Origin: Chryseobacterium gwangjuense
GTDB taxonomy: Bacteria; Bacteroidota; Bacteroidia; Flavobacteriales; Weeksellaceae
Length of the DNA stretch: 64,000 nt
Reading direction: 5' to 3'
Assembly (NCBI RefSeq): GCF_021311115.1
Contig: NZ_JAJTNP010000006.1
Span: forward strand, 1 to 64,000
Of this stretch, positions 35,215 through 45,363 are shown one piece after another. How positions within the stretch are numbered: position 1 is the stretch's first letter; every line of letters starts with the position of its first letter. The notes below the pieces were generated by a model. The model had not been told where the DNA came from and made no database searches. It saw only the letters and a program-made list of their open reading frames with translations. Position numbers and translations under genes: made by a program.

Positions 35215-38200
35215 ATGTCAAATAAAAATAAATCAAGTAGATTTAATAAAATAACCATCGGTTTAGCTTCACCGGAGTCTATCTTACAGGACTCAAGAGG
35301 GGAAGTTCTTAAGCCGGAAACTATTAACTACAGAACACACAAGCCTGAAAGAGACGGTTTGTTCTGTGAAAAAATCTTCGGACCTGTAAAGGATTACGAA
35401 TGTGCTTGTGGTAAATACAAGAGAATTCGTTATAAGGGGATCGTTTGTGACCGTTGTGGTGTAGAAGTTACGGAGAAAAAAGTGCGTAGAGAAAGAATCG
35501 GACACATCGGTTTGGTTGTTCCTATTGCTCACATTTGGTATTTCCGTTCTTTACCAAACAAAATCGGTTACCTTTTAGGAATTCCTTCCAAGAAATTGGA
35601 TATGATCATCTACTACGAAAGATATGTAGTGATTCAACAAGGTATTGCTAAGAAATTAGACGGTTCTGATTTCGAAAACATGGAGTTCTTAACAGAAGAA
35701 GAGTATCTTGATATAATGGAAACTCTTCCTGTAGAAAACCAATATCTTGACGATTCTGATCCAAACAAATTCATCGCTAAAATGGGTGCTGAAGCTGTTG
35801 AGGAATTATTAAAAAGAATCGATCTTGATGCATTGTCTTTCGACTTGAGACACAAAGCTCACAATGAAGGTTCTAAGCAAAGAAGAACTGAAGCTCTTAA
35901 GAGATTGAACGTTGTAGAAGCATTGAGAGGTGCTAATACAAGAATGATCAACAGACCAGAGTGGATGATTATGCGTGTGCTTCCAGTTATCCCACCAGAA
36001 CTAAGACCATTGGTTCCGTTGGATGGTGGACGTTTCGCTACTTCTGACTTAAATGACCTTTATAGAAGAGTTATTATCAGAAATAACCGTTTGAAGAGAT
36101 TATTGGAGATCAAAGCTCCTGAAGTAATCTTGAGAAACGAGAAGCGTATGCTTCAGGAATCAGTAGATTCATTATTCGATAATACAAGAAAATCTTCTGC
36201 AGTAAAATCTGAATCAAACAGACCATTGAAATCACTTTCTGATTCATTGAAAGGTAAGCAAGGTCGTTTCCGTCAGAACTTACTAGGGAAAAGGGTAGAT
36301 TACTCTGCGCGTTCGGTAATTGTTGTAGGTCCAAACTTACAACTTCACGAGTGTGGTATTCCTAAAGATATGGCTGCGGAATTGTACAAACCATTTATCA
36401 TTAGAAAACTAATTGAAAGAGGGATTGTAAAAACAGTAAAATCTGCAAAGAGAATTATTGATAGAAAAGAACCAGTAGTATATGATATCCTAGAAAACGT
36501 GATGAAAGGTCACCCTGTTCTACTGAACAGAGCACCTACGCTTCACAGATTGGGGATTCAGGCTTTCCAACCTAAGATGATCGAAGGTAAGGCAATCCAG
36601 CTACACCCGTTAGTAACAACAGCATTCAACGCCGATTTCGATGGTGACCAGATGGCGGTACACTTGCCGTTAGGACCAGAAGCGATCCTTGAAGCTCAGT
36701 TATTGATGTTAGGTTCTCAAAACATCTTGAACCCTGCAAACGGTTCTCCAATTACGGTACCATCTCAGGACATGGTTCTTGGTCTATATTTCATGACCAA
36801 AGAATTAAGTTCTACTGATACTATGAAAGTAAAAGGTGAAGGTCTTGCATTCTATTCTCCTGAAGAAGCGGAAATCGCTTATGCTGAAGGTAGAGTATCT
36901 TTAAATGCTAAAGTAAGATGTAGACTACCTATCAAAGAAGATGGTGAAATCGTAACAAGATTGATCGAAACTTCTGTAGGTAGAATTTTATTCAACCAAA
37001 TCGTACCTAAGCAGTCAGGATATATTAATGAGCTTCTTACGAAGAAATCATTAAGAAATGTTATCGGTAAGATCCTTGCTGATACAGATTTCCCTACCAC
37101 TGTGAAGTTCTTGGATGCAATGAAAGACTTAGGGTATTCAAACGCATTCAAAGGAGGTCTTTCATTCTCATTAGGAGATATTGTAGTTCCTGTTGAGAAA
37201 AAGCAAATGATTGCTTCATCTATTGAAACTGTAGACGAAATTAGAGCTAACTATAACATGGGGCTAATTACCGATACAGAACGTTATAACCAGGTAATCG
37301 ACGTTTGGACAAACACCAACGCTGGATTAACTGAAATGATCATGAGCAGAATGAAAGTTGACCAAGGTGGATTCAATTCTGTATATATGATGCTTGACTC
37401 TGGAGCGAGGGGTTCTAAGGAACAGATCCGTCAGTTATCAGGGATGAGAGGTTTGATGGCAAAACCGCAAAAAGCTGGTTCTACCGGAGCGGAGATCATC
37501 GAAAACCCGATCCTTGCAAACTTTAAAGAAGGTCTTTCAATCTTAGAATACTTTATCTCTACCCACGGTGCTCGTAAAGGTCTTGCGGATACCGCTCTTA
37601 AGACAGCCGATGCTGGTTACTTAACGAGAAGATTGGTAGACGTTGCACAGGATGTGATCGTTACAGAAAACGACTGTGGAACTTTAAGAGGTACTGAAGT
37701 TACTGCACTTAAGAAAAATGACGAGATCGTTGAAAGAATCTCTGAAAGAATCTTAGGTAGAGTTTCTTTACATAATATTTACGATCCTGAAAGTGATGAA
37801 ATTATCGCTGAAGCTGATCAAGTAATTACTGAGCAATTAGCTAAGAGAATTGAGGAAGCTGGATTAGAAGCTGTTGAAGTACGTTCACCATTAACTTGTG
37901 AAGCTAAGAAAGGTATCTGTGCGAAATGTTATGGTAGAAACTTAGCAACAGGTAAAATGATTCACATGGGTGAAGCTGTAGGGGTTATCGGAGCACAGTC
38001 AATTGGGGAACCAGGAACTCAGCTTACGTTGAGAACTTTCCACCAAGGGGGTACTGCGGGTAACGTTTCAGAAAACCCATCTATTGTTGCAAGAAGAGAC
38101 GGTATCGTTGAAATGGATGAAGTAAGAACGATTACTTCTGAAGATGAAAACGGTAATACAGCTGAAGTTGTAGTTTCTCGTTCAACAGAATTCAGATTAG

Positions 38201-39480
38201 TTGCTGATAATGAGTCTAGAACTCCATTAATGGTGGCTAACGTACCTTACGGATCTATATTATCTGTAAAACCAGGTGATAAAGTGAAGAAGGGAGATAC
38301 AATCTGTAGATGGGATCCGTATAACGCGGTTATCATTGCAGAAACTTCAGGTAAGGTAGAATACGAGGATATCATCCAAGGTATTTCATTCCAACTTGAA
38401 ATTGACGAACAAACAGGATTCGAAGAGAAAGTAATTTCTGAATCTAGAAATAAGAAAGCCGTACCTACTTTGAAAGTGGTAGATTCTAAAGGGGTTGAGC
38501 AGAAAGCTTACAACTTACCGGTAGGAGCCCACTTAATGGTAAACGATGGTGAAAAAATTAAGGCTGGTAAAGTCTTAATCAAGATCCCAAGAAAATCTGC
38601 AAAAGCAGGGGATATCACCGGAGGTCTTCCGAGAGTTACCGAATTATTCGAAGCGAGAAACCCTTCAAACCCAGCGGTTGTTACTGAAATCGACGGGGTA
38701 GTTTCTTACGGAAAAATTAAGAGAGGTAACCGTGAACTTATTGTTGAGGCTAAAACTGGTGAAAGAAAAATTTATTTAGTTAAATTATCAAACCAGATTC
38801 TAGTACAGGAGAATGACTTCGTAAGAGCTGGTTCGCCACTTTCTGACGGTTCAATCACTCCAGACGATATCTTAAGAATTAAAGGTCCAACTGCAGTTCA
38901 GGAATATTTGGTAAACGAAATTCAGGAAGTTTACCGTCTACAAGGGGTAAAAATCGACGACAAGCACTTCGAAATCATCGTAAGACAGATGATGACGAAA
39001 GTATCTATCGTTGATGGAGGTGATACTCAGTTCCTTGAAGGAGCTCTTGAACATAAGTATGATTTCTTAGAAGAAAACAACAGAGTATTTGGTCTTAAAG
39101 TAGTAGTTGATGCTGGTGATTCTAAAGAATTCAAGCCAGGTCAGATGATTACTGCAAGAGAATTGAGAGACGAAAACTCTAAGTTGAAGCGTGAAGATCA
39201 GGCTTTAGTTGAAGTAAGAGAAGCTTTACCTGCTACAGCAACACCTGTATTGCAAGGGATTACAAGAGCAGCTCTTCAGACTAAATCATTCATGTCTGCA
39301 GCATCATTCCAGGAAACAACTAAAGTTCTTAACGAAGCAGCAGTTGCAGGTAAGGTAGATGATCTTAACGGTCTTAAAGAAAATGTAATTGTAGGTCATA
39401 GAATTCCTGCAGGTACAGGTCTTAAAGAATACCAAAATGTAATTGTAGGTTCTAGAAAAGAATTCGAAGACCTTAACTAA
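35215..39480 (+). CDS. rpoC: DNA-directed RNA polymerase subunit beta'
   Basis: 1421 residues. N-terminal zinc finger [20 protein letters not shown], the catalytic magnesium loop [15 protein letters not shown], the trigger-loop region and the second zinc-binding cluster with [13 protein letters not shown] are all intact. It is separated from rpoB by 84 bases with a hairpin and heptamer repeats but no terminator, so the two are co-transcribed. Confidence 0.99.
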   Translation: MSNKNKSSRFNKITIGLASPESILQDSRGEVLKPETINYRTHKPERDGLFCEKIFGPVKDYECACGKYKRIRYKGIVCDRCGVEVTEKKVRRERIGHIGLVVPIAHIWYFRSLPNKIGYLLGIPSKKLDMIIYYERYVVIQQGIAKKLDGSDFENMEFLTEEEYLDIMETLPVENQYLDDSDPNKFIAKMGAEAVEELLKRIDLDALSFDLRHKAHNEGSKQRRTEALKRLNVVEALRGANTRMINRPEWMIMRVLPVIPPELRPLVPLDGGRFATSDLNDLYRRVIIRNNRLKRLLEIKAPEVILRNEKRMLQESVDSLFDNTRKSSAVKSESNRPLKSLSDSLKGKQGRFRQNLLGKRVDYSARSVIVVGPNLQLHECGIPKDMAAELYKPFIIRKLIERGIVKTVKSAKRIIDRKEPVVYDILENVMKGHPVLLNRAPTLHRLGIQAFQPKMIEGKAIQLHPLVTTAFNADFDGDQMAVHLPLGPEAILEAQLLMLGSQNILNPANGSPITVPSQDMVLGLYFMTKELSSTDTMKVKGEGLAFYSPEEAEIAYAEGRVSLNAKVRCRLPIKEDGEIVTRLIETSVGRILFNQIVPKQSGYINELLTKKSLRNVIGKILADTDFPTTVKFLDAMKDLGYSNAFKGGLSFSLGDIVVPVEKKQMIASSIETVDEIRANYNMGLITDTERYNQVIDVWTNTNAGLTEMIMSRMKVDQGGFNSVYMMLDSGARGSKEQIRQLSGMRGLMAKPQKAGSTGAEIIENPILANFKEGLSILEYFISTHGARKGLADTALKTADAGYLTRRLVDVAQDVIVTENDCGTLRGTEVTALKKNDEIVERISERILGRVSLHNIYDPESDEIIAEADQVITEQLAKRIEEAGLEAVEVRSPLTCEAKKGICAKCYGRNLATGKMIHMGEAVGVIGAQSIGEPGTQLTLRTFHQGGTAGNVSENPSIVARRDGIVEMDEVRTITSEDENGNTAEVVVSRSTEFRLVADNESRTPLMVANVPYGSILSVKPGDKVKKGDTICRWDPYNAVIIAETSGKVEYEDIIQGISFQLEIDEQTGFEEKVISESRNKKAVPTLKVVDSKGVEQKAYNLPVGAHLMVNDGEKIKAGKVLIKIPRKSAKAGDITGGLPRVTELFEARNPSNPAVVTEIDGVVSYGKIKRGNRELIVEAKTGERKIYLVKLSNQILVQENDFVRAGSPLSDGSITPDDILRIKGPTAVQEYLVNEIQEVYRLQGVKIDDKHFEIIVRQMMTKVSIVDGGDTQFLEGALEHKYDFLEENNRVFGLKVVVDAGDSKEFKPGQMITARELRDENSKLKREDQALVEVREALPATATPVLQGITRAALQTKSFMSAASFQETTKVLNEAAVAGKVDDLNGLKENVIVGHRIPAGTGLKEYQNVIVGSRKEFEDLN

Positions 39481-39494
39481 AATTAATGATTTGG

Positions 39495-39539
39495 AATTTG
39501 AGGTTTGAAATTATTTTTATATTTTCACAACCTCAAATT
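39495..39539 (+). other. Stem-loop between rpoC and the DUF3467 gene
   Basis: Perfect 11-bp arms AATTTGAGGTT and AACCTCAAATT around a 23-base AT-rich loop. There is no T tract directly after it, so it may be a processing or stability element rather than a terminator. Confidence 0.55.
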
Positions 39540-39565
39540 TCGAATTAAAAAAATAATTTATAACA

Positions 39566-39871
39566 ATGGACAACAATCAAAATCCACAAGACGGAAACAT
39601 CAACATCGAATTAAACGAAATGGTAGCAGCTGGAATCTATGCTAACTTAGCATTGGTAAACCACTCTCCATCTGAATTCGTTGTAGATTTTATCCAATTA
39701 ATGCCGGGGGTACAACAAGCGAAAGTAAGATCAAGAGTTATCCTTGCTCCACTTCACGCAAAAAGAGTATTATCTGCTCTTCAACAAAACATCGCTAACT
39801 ACGAACAACAATTTGGAGAAATCAAAGAAGTTGAGCCTTTCGTATTAGGTGCTAACAACGTACAAGCTTAA
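39566..39871 (+). CDS. DUF3467 family protein
   Basis: 101-residue acidic protein, conserved next to rpoC in many Bacteroidota. It contains the family core ANLALVNHSPSEFVVDFIQLMPG (residues 26-48) and RVILAPLHAKRVLSAL. Function is unknown; the fixed position at the end of the rpoBC operon suggests a link to transcription or translation. Followed by a strong terminator. Confidence 0.92.
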   Translation: MDNNQNPQDGNINIELNEMVAAGIYANLALVNHSPSEFVVDFIQLMPGVQQAKVRSRVILAPLHAKRVLSALQQNIANYEQQFGEIKEVEPFVLGANNVQA

Positions 39872-39895
39872 GATTTTTTCTTAACATATACTAAG

Positions 39896-39924
39896 ATGCC
39901 TCAATGAAAATTGAGGCATTTTTT
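39896..39924 (+). terminator. Terminator of the rpoBC-DUF3467 operon
   Basis: Stem ATGCCTCAAT / ATTGAGGCAT with a GAAA loop and a T tract. Confidence 0.92.
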
Positions 39925-40056
39925 ATGCTTTATTTTTTGAACGTTAAAGCTTTCTTTGAACATACTATTTCAAAATATAGAATATATCCCATTAATAATT
40001 CATCATTAAATTTTTTTAATAAATAAAAATATATTCCTGCGAACTCTTCAATTTTA

Positions 40057-40064
40057 TATATTTG
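40057..40064 (+). promoter_or_regulatory. -7 box of the Crp-type regulator gene
   Basis: TATATTTG, 17 bases before the ATG at 40082. No clear TTG upstream. Confidence 0.6.
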
Positions 40065-40081
40065 TTGTTAGATATGATTTA

Positions 40082-40738
40082 ATGAATATGATAAATAATC
40101 AATTTATTCTTAATAAATTCGGGTTTTTGGGGAGAGATTTTTCAATTGAGCTTCAAAAGCATGCATTTATTACCGATATTAAAGCAAAAACAGAAATTAT
40201 TACAGAAGGGCAAAAGGTAAGATATGTTCCTTTCCTAATAAAAGGCTCAATTAAAGTATACTCTTTAAATGACGGAAGAGAGCTTATCTATTATTATGTA
40301 AGACCTAATGATAGCTGTCTGATGACTTTTTCATCTATTTTTAGTGATTATACAAGTAAAATATATGCTCTAGCTGAAGAAGATTCTGAAGTGATGCTGG
40401 TTCCTGTTGCGGTATTGCATGATTGGCTGATAAAATTTCCGGAGATCAATAAACTCTTTTACCATGAATATGACAAGAGGTTTATAGATGTGATGAATAT
40501 GGTGAATGATGCTGTTTTTCACAGGCTCGATAAAAGAATATTAAATTACATCAAACAACAGGTTTTAATCACAGGAAACAATCCGATTAAACTTACACAT
40601 AGAGAAATTGCAAGCAACTTAGGAACTTCCAGAGAAGTGGTAAGCCGTGTTTTGAAAAAAGTTGAAAATGAAGGCGAAATCATCCAGACAAAAGAAGGAA
40701 TAAAAATCCCTGTGAATGAAAATGTTAGAGAGATCTAA
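40082..40738 (+). CDS. Crp/Fnr-family transcriptional regulator
   Basis: 218 residues: an N-terminal cyclic-nucleotide-type beta barrel (about 20-115), a dimerisation helix and a C-terminal winged helix. The recognition helix reads TSREVVSRVLKK, with Arg184, Glu185 and Arg189 in the same spacing as Arg180, Glu181 and Arg185 of E. coli CRP, so a TGTGA half-site is expected. Only one cysteine (Cys79), so no Fnr-type iron-sulfur cluster. A TGTGA-N6-TCACC palindrome lies 52 bases after its stop, in front of the next operon. The signal sensed is unknown. ATG at 40088 is an alternative start. Confidence 0.92.
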   Translation: MNMINNQFILNKFGFLGRDFSIELQKHAFITDIKAKTEIITEGQKVRYVPFLIKGSIKVYSLNDGRELIYYYVRPNDSCLMTFSSIFSDYTSKIYALAEEDSEVMLVPVAVLHDWLIKFPEINKLFYHEYDKRFIDVMNMVNDAVFHRLDKRILNYIKQQVLITGNNPIKLTHREIASNLGTSREVVSRVLKKVENEGEIIQTKEGIKIPVNENVREI

Positions 40739-40789
40739 TAAATATCATTTAATTATTTAAACAATTTGATTGATAAAAACAATTTTGTC

Positions 40790-40805
40790 TGTGACTTTTA
40801 TCACC
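40790..40805. promoter_or_regulatory. Crp-type operator TGTGA-N6-TCACC
   Basis: TGTGACTTTTATCACC is a GTGA-N6-TCAC dyad, one base from the classical CRP consensus. Its centre is about 43 bases upstream of the start predicted from the box at 40828-40835, the usual place for class II activation. Confidence 0.65.
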
Positions 40806-40827
40806 TGCTTTTGAAGGCATAAGTCTA

Positions 40828-40835
40828 TAAGTTTG
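40828..40835 (+). promoter_or_regulatory. -7 box of the envelope redox cluster
   Basis: TAAGTTTG fits TAnnTTTG, 29 bases before the first ATG. The -33 region is poor (TTG at 40811-40813 is too close), consistent with activator dependence. Confidence 0.6.
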
Positions 40836-40864
40836 TTAGACTAATATTTTAATACGATAAGTGT

Positions 40865-41707
40865 ATGACAAAAACTTTCTTCTTTTTGTCAATGTTGGCT
40901 TCAAGTCTTGCCTTTGCACAGGAAGACTTGTTGAAGGATATTGATACTATTAAAACAAATACCGAAATTTCACAGCCTGCATTTAAGGCATTACAAGTCG
41001 TCACAGGACAATCAACAAAGCTCTCTGCAAAAAATGAATGGTATATCGTTGTAGCCCACCGTTTCGGAGATGTAAGCAAAGGATTCAAAGACTTTTTTGG
41101 ATTAGATGATGCTTCTACCAAATTAGGGGTAATCTATGGCGTTACAGATGGACTTTCACTAAGTTTTTCCAGAGAAACCAATATGAAAACTTTTGAAGGC
41201 GGAGCAAAGTACAAACTGGTAAAGCAAAACGAAAACTTTCCGTTAGATATTGTAGGCTATAATGTGTTAGCAGTAAATACGGACCTCAGTAAAGATAATT
41301 ATCCGGATCTTCAGTTCGGAGACAGGTTATCTTATCTTACTCAGGCGCTTATTTCAAGACGGTTTAATGATAAATTTTCATTACAATTAACGCCTTCCTA
41401 TGTTCATAAGAATCTCTATGAGCCAAATATTGAAGATAAAAACCAGTTTCTTACGGGATTGGGAGGTCGCTATAAAATTTCAAAAAGAATTTCTATTAAT
41501 GCAGAATACTTTGTGAATTTTGATAATCACAGTTTTTATAAAAACCCTTTGTCTTTAGGGATGGATATAGAAACCGGGGGACATGTTTTCCAGTTGTTAT
41601 TTACCAACTCTCAGCTCAATTCAGATATCGGATACCTTACAAATGCAACCGGAGATTGGGGAAAAGGTCATATTTTCTTTGGGTTTAATCTTTATAGAGT
41701 TTTTTAA
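40865..41707 (+). CDS. DUF5777 family outer membrane beta-barrel protein
   Basis: 280 residues with a cleavable signal peptide (MTKTFFFLSMLASSLAFAQ). Alternating hydrophobic strands typical of a small outer membrane barrel follow, closing with GHIFFGFNLYRVF, a C-terminal aromatic pattern usual for barrels. Motifs such as NEWYIVVAHRFGDV and FFGLDDAST match the DUF5777 family known from Bacteroidota, often near cytochromes and YceI. Function unknown. First gene of the putative Crp-controlled cluster. Confidence 0.82.
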   Translation: MTKTFFFLSMLASSLAFAQEDLLKDIDTIKTNTEISQPAFKALQVVTGQSTKLSAKNEWYIVVAHRFGDVSKGFKDFFGLDDASTKLGVIYGVTDGLSLSFSRETNMKTFEGGAKYKLVKQNENFPLDIVGYNVLAVNTDLSKDNYPDLQFGDRLSYLTQALISRRFNDKFSLQLTPSYVHKNLYEPNIEDKNQFLTGLGGRYKISKRISINAEYFVNFDNHSFYKNPLSLGMDIETGGHVFQLLFTNSQLNSDIGYLTNATGDWGKGHIFFGFNLYRVF

Positions 41708-41708
41708 T

Positions 41709-42059
41709 ATGAAAAAGATAATATACCTATTTTCATCGGCTGTTGCTCTTATTGCTTGTGAAAGCAGAACCTATGAAGAAATTTCAGTGTCAACTCCGAT
41801 TGTAGAAAAAGTAACCTATACTAAAGATGTAAAACCTCTTGTAGATGCTAATTGTATTGTTTGCCATTCTGCAGGTGGGGCAGCTGCATATCAGCCTTGG
41901 ACGAGCTATACTGAGGTTAAAAATCATATTGATGGTATTTTAGACAGAATACAAAGACCGGTTGGAGATCCTCAGAAAATGCCTAAAGGCGGGGCTCTGT
42001 CATCATCACAGATCAATATTTTTATTAAATGGAAAGCTGACGGCCTTGTTGAAAATTAA
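41709..42059 (+). CDS. Mono-heme c-type cytochrome lipoprotein
   Basis: 116 residues from the ATG at 41709, one base after the preceding stop. Signal peptide with lipobox LIAC (Cys17), so probably membrane-anchored. One heme-binding site CIVCH (Cys49, Cys52, His53) and a likely distal ligand Met91 in QKMPKGG. The segment VTYTKDVKPLVDANC is typical of small cytochromes or heme domains of this type. It should pass electrons in the periplasm or at the outer membrane; partners are not known. Confidence 0.85.
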   Translation: MKKIIYLFSSAVALIACESRTYEEISVSTPIVEKVTYTKDVKPLVDANCIVCHSAGGAAAYQPWTSYTEVKNHIDGILDRIQRPVGDPQKMPKGGALSSSQINIFIKWKADGLVEN

Positions 42060-42070
42060 AATGAATTCAT

Positions 42071-42616
42071 ATGAAAAAGTTAATAATACTTACCGTTTCG
42101 TTACTTTTTACAAACCTTGCTTTAGCTCAGAAATACAGCTCAAAAACAGGGAAAGTAACATTTGAAGCTTCAGTACCTTTATTTGAGGATGTTTTTGCTC
42201 AGGATGATAATAATATTGTCGTTTTGAACGCTGATACGGGAGATATAGCTTCTGTTTCCGCAGTTAAAAACTATCATTTCAAAGTGAAACTCATGGAAGA
42301 ACATTTCAATGAAAGTTATGCAGAAACAGCCAAATATCCGAAAACAACTTTCACAGGAAAGATTTTAAACTTTGATAAAACAAAGCTTTCTGCAACTCCA
42401 CAAAAATATACCATACAAGGAACCCTAAACTTTCATGGAGTAGATAAAGTCTATACCTCCAATGCAACAATTTATGCTAAAGATGGCAAAATTTACATAA
42501 CAGGAGGTTTCATAGCGAAATCAGCAGATCATAAAGTAACGATTCCTAAAATGGTTACTAAAAAAGTGGCTGAAAATGTAAATGTTCAATACGATTATAC
42601 ATTATCAAAACAATGA
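42071..42616 (+). CDS. YceI family periplasmic lipid-binding protein
   Basis: 181 residues with a signal peptide ending ALAQ (residue 19). The YceI lipocalin-like barrel binds isoprenoid chains such as quinones in characterised members. Family motifs include VTFEASVPLFEDV near the start, YPKTTFTGKI in the middle and YTIQGTLNFHGV near 120. The stop overlaps the start of the ankyrin gene (ATGA). Confidence 0.9.
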   Translation: MKKLIILTVSLLFTNLALAQKYSSKTGKVTFEASVPLFEDVFAQDDNNIVVLNADTGDIASVSAVKNYHFKVKLMEEHFNESYAETAKYPKTTFTGKILNFDKTKLSATPQKYTIQGTLNFHGVDKVYTSNATIYAKDGKIYITGGFIAKSADHKVTIPKMVTKKVAENVNVQYDYTLSKQ

Positions 42617-43140
42617 AAAATTTAATAATCATAATAGGTGTCTTTCTGAGTTTTACATTTGTATCTGCTCAGGAAAAAGCAAAATCAATCTTCGATATTG
42701 CCAGAAGCGGAAATGTTGCAGAAGTACAAGCACTGATGAAACAGAATCCGGATGTTATTAACCAGACCAATGATCACGGTTTTTCGCCTCTTATTCTAGC
42801 ATGTTACAGAGGGAATAACGAAGTGGCTAAGTTTTTGATTGATAATGTAAAGAATGTTAATTATAAGAGTCAGGAAGGAACCGCTTTAGCCGGACTTTCT
42901 GTGAAATATAATAAAGAATTGGTAGAGCGTTTACTACGAAAAAACGCCGATCCTAATATCGCAGATGCTACAGGAGCTACTCCTTTATTCTGGGCTGTGA
43001 AATTTGGAAATAAAGAACTCATAGAACTGTTATTGCAACATAAAGCTGACAAATCTATCAAAGACGCTCAGGGAATGACACCATTCGAATATGCCCTACA
43101 AACAAATAATAAAGACATTATCAACCTCTTAAAAAATTAA
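42613..43140 (+). CDS. Exported ankyrin-repeat protein
   Basis: 175 residues: signal peptide (to VSAQ, about residue 19) and then four to five ankyrin repeats, for example GFSPLILACYRGNNEVAKFL and GATPLFWAVKFGNKELIELL. Probably a periplasmic scaffold or a protective partner, as for ankyrin proteins near catalase genes in other bacteria, but the partner here is not known. Overlaps the upstream YceI gene by 4 bases. Confidence 0.88.
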   Translation: MKNLIIIIGVFLSFTFVSAQEKAKSIFDIARSGNVAEVQALMKQNPDVINQTNDHGFSPLILACYRGNNEVAKFLIDNVKNVNYKSQEGTALAGLSVKYNKELVERLLRKNADPNIADATGATPLFWAVKFGNKELIELLLQHKADKSIKDAQGMTPFEYALQTNNKDIINLLKN

Positions 43141-43143
43141 AAA

Positions 43144-43902
43144 ATGAAAAAAACTTTACTCATATTGGGAATGCTTCTGGCAAATTTTGCTTGGGCTCAG
43201 TTTACGACAGGAACAGTCTCATTACCCACTACAGGTATGACTGTGAAAATAGATACGACACCTACTACAGTAACTTTAACGGTAACGGGAGATAGTAATT
43301 CAATGCTTGGAATTGGTTTTGGATCCAGTGGAATGGCAAATGGAGCAGACGGGTTTGTTTATAATTCACTTTCAACTACCAATACTAATATAGATTATAC
43401 TTTTAGTGGAGTAGGAATAACACCTACTGCAGATGCGTCACAAGATTGGACGGTAGGTACCAATTCAGTATCAGGAAGTACAAGAACTATCGTAGCAACG
43501 AGAACTTTAACGGGTGGAACCGGAGATTTTGCCATTTCAAATTCAAACTCAACGATTAATATTTTCTATTCAAGAAGAGACGGAACTACAGCTTTAGGGT
43601 ATCATGGTAGCAACAGAGATTATGCAACGCTGCCAAGAACCGCAACTCTGGCAACGAATGATCTTGTACTTGAAAACAAAAAAATAGTGCTTTATCCAAA
43701 CCCTGCTAAAGAGATGGTAAGTTTTAAAAATGCTGATAAAATAAAATCTATAGATATTTATGAATCAACAGGACGAAAAGTAAAATCTGTAAAACTTGAA
43801 GGCGATAACATCAGTGTTTTTGATTTAAGAGCCGGAAGCTATTATTTCGAAATTACCCATAAAGATGGTACATTATCCTATGAAAAACTAATTAAAGAAT
43901 AA
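43144..43902 (+). CDS. T9SS-exported protein with a DOMON-like domain
   Basis: 252 residues: signal peptide (to AWAQ, about residue 19), a beta-rich domain at about 22-165, and a Por-type sorting tail starting LYPNPAKEMVSF. The domain has the pattern GIGFGSSGMANGADGFVYN and later FYSRRDGTTALGYHGSNRDY, which resembles DOMON domains (heme- or sugar-binding, often part of redox proteins). The DOMON call is by eye. Last gene of the cluster, followed by a terminator. Confidence 0.75.
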   Translation: MKKTLLILGMLLANFAWAQFTTGTVSLPTTGMTVKIDTTPTTVTLTVTGDSNSMLGIGFGSSGMANGADGFVYNSLSTTNTNIDYTFSGVGITPTADASQDWTVGTNSVSGSTRTIVATRTLTGGTGDFAISNSNSTINIFYSRRDGTTALGYHGSNRDYATLPRTATLATNDLVLENKKIVLYPNPAKEMVSFKNADKIKSIDIYESTGRKVKSVKLEGDNISVFDLRAGSYYFEITHKDGTLSYEKLIKE

Positions 43903-43907
43903 ATAAG

Positions 43908-43930
43908 AGCCACTGAAAAGTGGCTTTTTT
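43908..43930 (+). terminator. Terminator of the redox cluster
   Basis: Stem AGCCACT / AGTGGCT with a GAAA loop and a run of T. Confidence 0.88.
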
Positions 43931-44004
43931 GTTTACATCAATTCTAAAAAATGCTTTTAATGTTTTTTTAACCCGGGAAATTTTTATGTCAGATTTTCCG
44001 GAAG

Positions 44005-44012
44005 TAACTTTG
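44005..44012 (+). promoter_or_regulatory. -7 box of the phosphodiesterase gene
   Basis: TAACTTTG, 13 bases before the ATG at 44026; no clear TTG upstream. Confidence 0.5.
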
Positions 44013-44025
44013 TGAAAAATTTATA

Positions 44026-45306
44026 ATGAAGCGAGGATTACAATTTTTACTGTTGATTTTTTCATTGACGGTTTTTGCCCAGAAGGAAACGGTTGATACA
44101 GCACAAGTCGTTATTCCCAACAGATATAATAGTATTGAGGCTCAAACAAAACCTTATGTGATTATGATTTCCACAGACGGTTTTCGTTATGACTATGCTA
44201 AAAAATATAATGCAGAACATCTTCTGAAATTTTCAAATGAAGGAGTTCAGGCAAAAGCAATGATTCCAAGCTATCCGAGTATTACCTTCCCGAATCACTG
44301 GACTCTAATTACTGGGCTTTACCCTTCTCATCACGGTTTGATTGATAATTATTTCTACGACTATAAGAGACAGGAAGCTTACGCCATGAGCAATAAAAAA
44401 AATGCAGAAGATGGAAGCTGGTACGGCGGAAAACCACTTTGGAGCTTAGCAGAAAAACAAGGAATGATTTCAGCTTCTTTGCAATGGGTTGGTTCCGCGA
44501 GTGATGCAGGCGGAATAAGACCAACATACTATTATCCTTATCACGAAAAATTTGCCCCTTCGGAAAAAGTGGATAAAGTCATCAATTGGCTAAAATTGCC
44601 GATGGATAAAAGGCCTCACTTTATTTCATTGTATTTCCCTGAAGTTGACGGAAGCGGACATCATTTCGGACCCGATACAAAGGAAACAGAAAATGCTGTT
44701 CATTTGATTGATAATGCGATTGGAGAACTGGTTCAGAAAGTAAATGCTCTTGGCTTGAAAAATGTAAACTTCGTTTTCGTATCAGACCACGGAATGATAA
44801 AAGTGGATGGAGGCAATCCTCTGGAGATTCCTGCAATGCTTCTGGATAAAAACAGATTTGATATTTATAATTCCCAGACTTTATTGAGAGTGTACGTTAA
44901 AAATTCTGATGAGGTTAAGAAAACATATAAAGAATTAAAAGCAAATAAAACTGAAGACTATGAAGTGTATTTAGATAAAAAGCTTCCAAAATATCTTCAC
45001 TTTGCTACAAAAGACGATAGATACAATAGAATTGGACAGATTCTGTTGATTCCAAAAGCTCCAAAAATTTTCTTGGAAAAGGGTAAAAAAACATCCATTG
45101 GAAAACATGGTTACAATCCTAGAGTAGTTCCTGAAATGAAAGCTACATTTTTTGCATGGGGTCCTGAATTTAAAAATAATCTGGTGATTGATGAATTTAC
45201 AAATATCAATGTTTATCCTTTGGTTGCTGAAATTTTAGGATTAAAAATCGATCAGCCGATCGATGGAAAACTGAAAATATTGAAGGTAACTTTAAAAGAG
45301 AAATAA
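44026..45306 (+). CDS. Ectonucleotide pyrophosphatase/phosphodiesterase (alkaline phosphatase superfamily)
   Basis: 426 residues with a signal peptide ending VFAQ (residue 19). Metal and nucleophile motifs of the NPP family are present: STDGFRYDY (Asp51), SYPSITFPNHWTLITGLYP (Thr87, Asn90), EVDGSGHHFGP and the SDHGM motif. Bacterial NPPs cleave phosphodiester or pyrophosphate bonds of nucleotides or lipids. It probably acts in the periplasm. Substrate not determined. Confidence 0.93.
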   Translation: MKRGLQFLLLIFSLTVFAQKETVDTAQVVIPNRYNSIEAQTKPYVIMISTDGFRYDYAKKYNAEHLLKFSNEGVQAKAMIPSYPSITFPNHWTLITGLYPSHHGLIDNYFYDYKRQEAYAMSNKKNAEDGSWYGGKPLWSLAEKQGMISASLQWVGSASDAGGIRPTYYYPYHEKFAPSEKVDKVINWLKLPMDKRPHFISLYFPEVDGSGHHFGPDTKETENAVHLIDNAIGELVQKVNALGLKNVNFVFVSDHGMIKVDGGNPLEIPAMLLDKNRFDIYNSQTLLRVYVKNSDEVKKTYKELKANKTEDYEVYLDKKLPKYLHFATKDDRYNRIGQILLIPKAPKIFLEKGKKTSIGKHGYNPRVVPEMKATFFAWGPEFKNNLVIDEFTNINVYPLVAEILGLKIDQPIDGKLKILKVTLKEK

Positions 45307-45363
45307 AAATTAAATCTCTTTTTAGCTTTACTTTAAGTGTAAAATAAAATTTAGTAAGATATG

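Noticed and set aside
41583..41708. Longer N terminus for the cytochrome
   Set aside because: It overlaps the DUF5777 gene, while the Met at 41709 begins a proper lipoprotein signal peptide.
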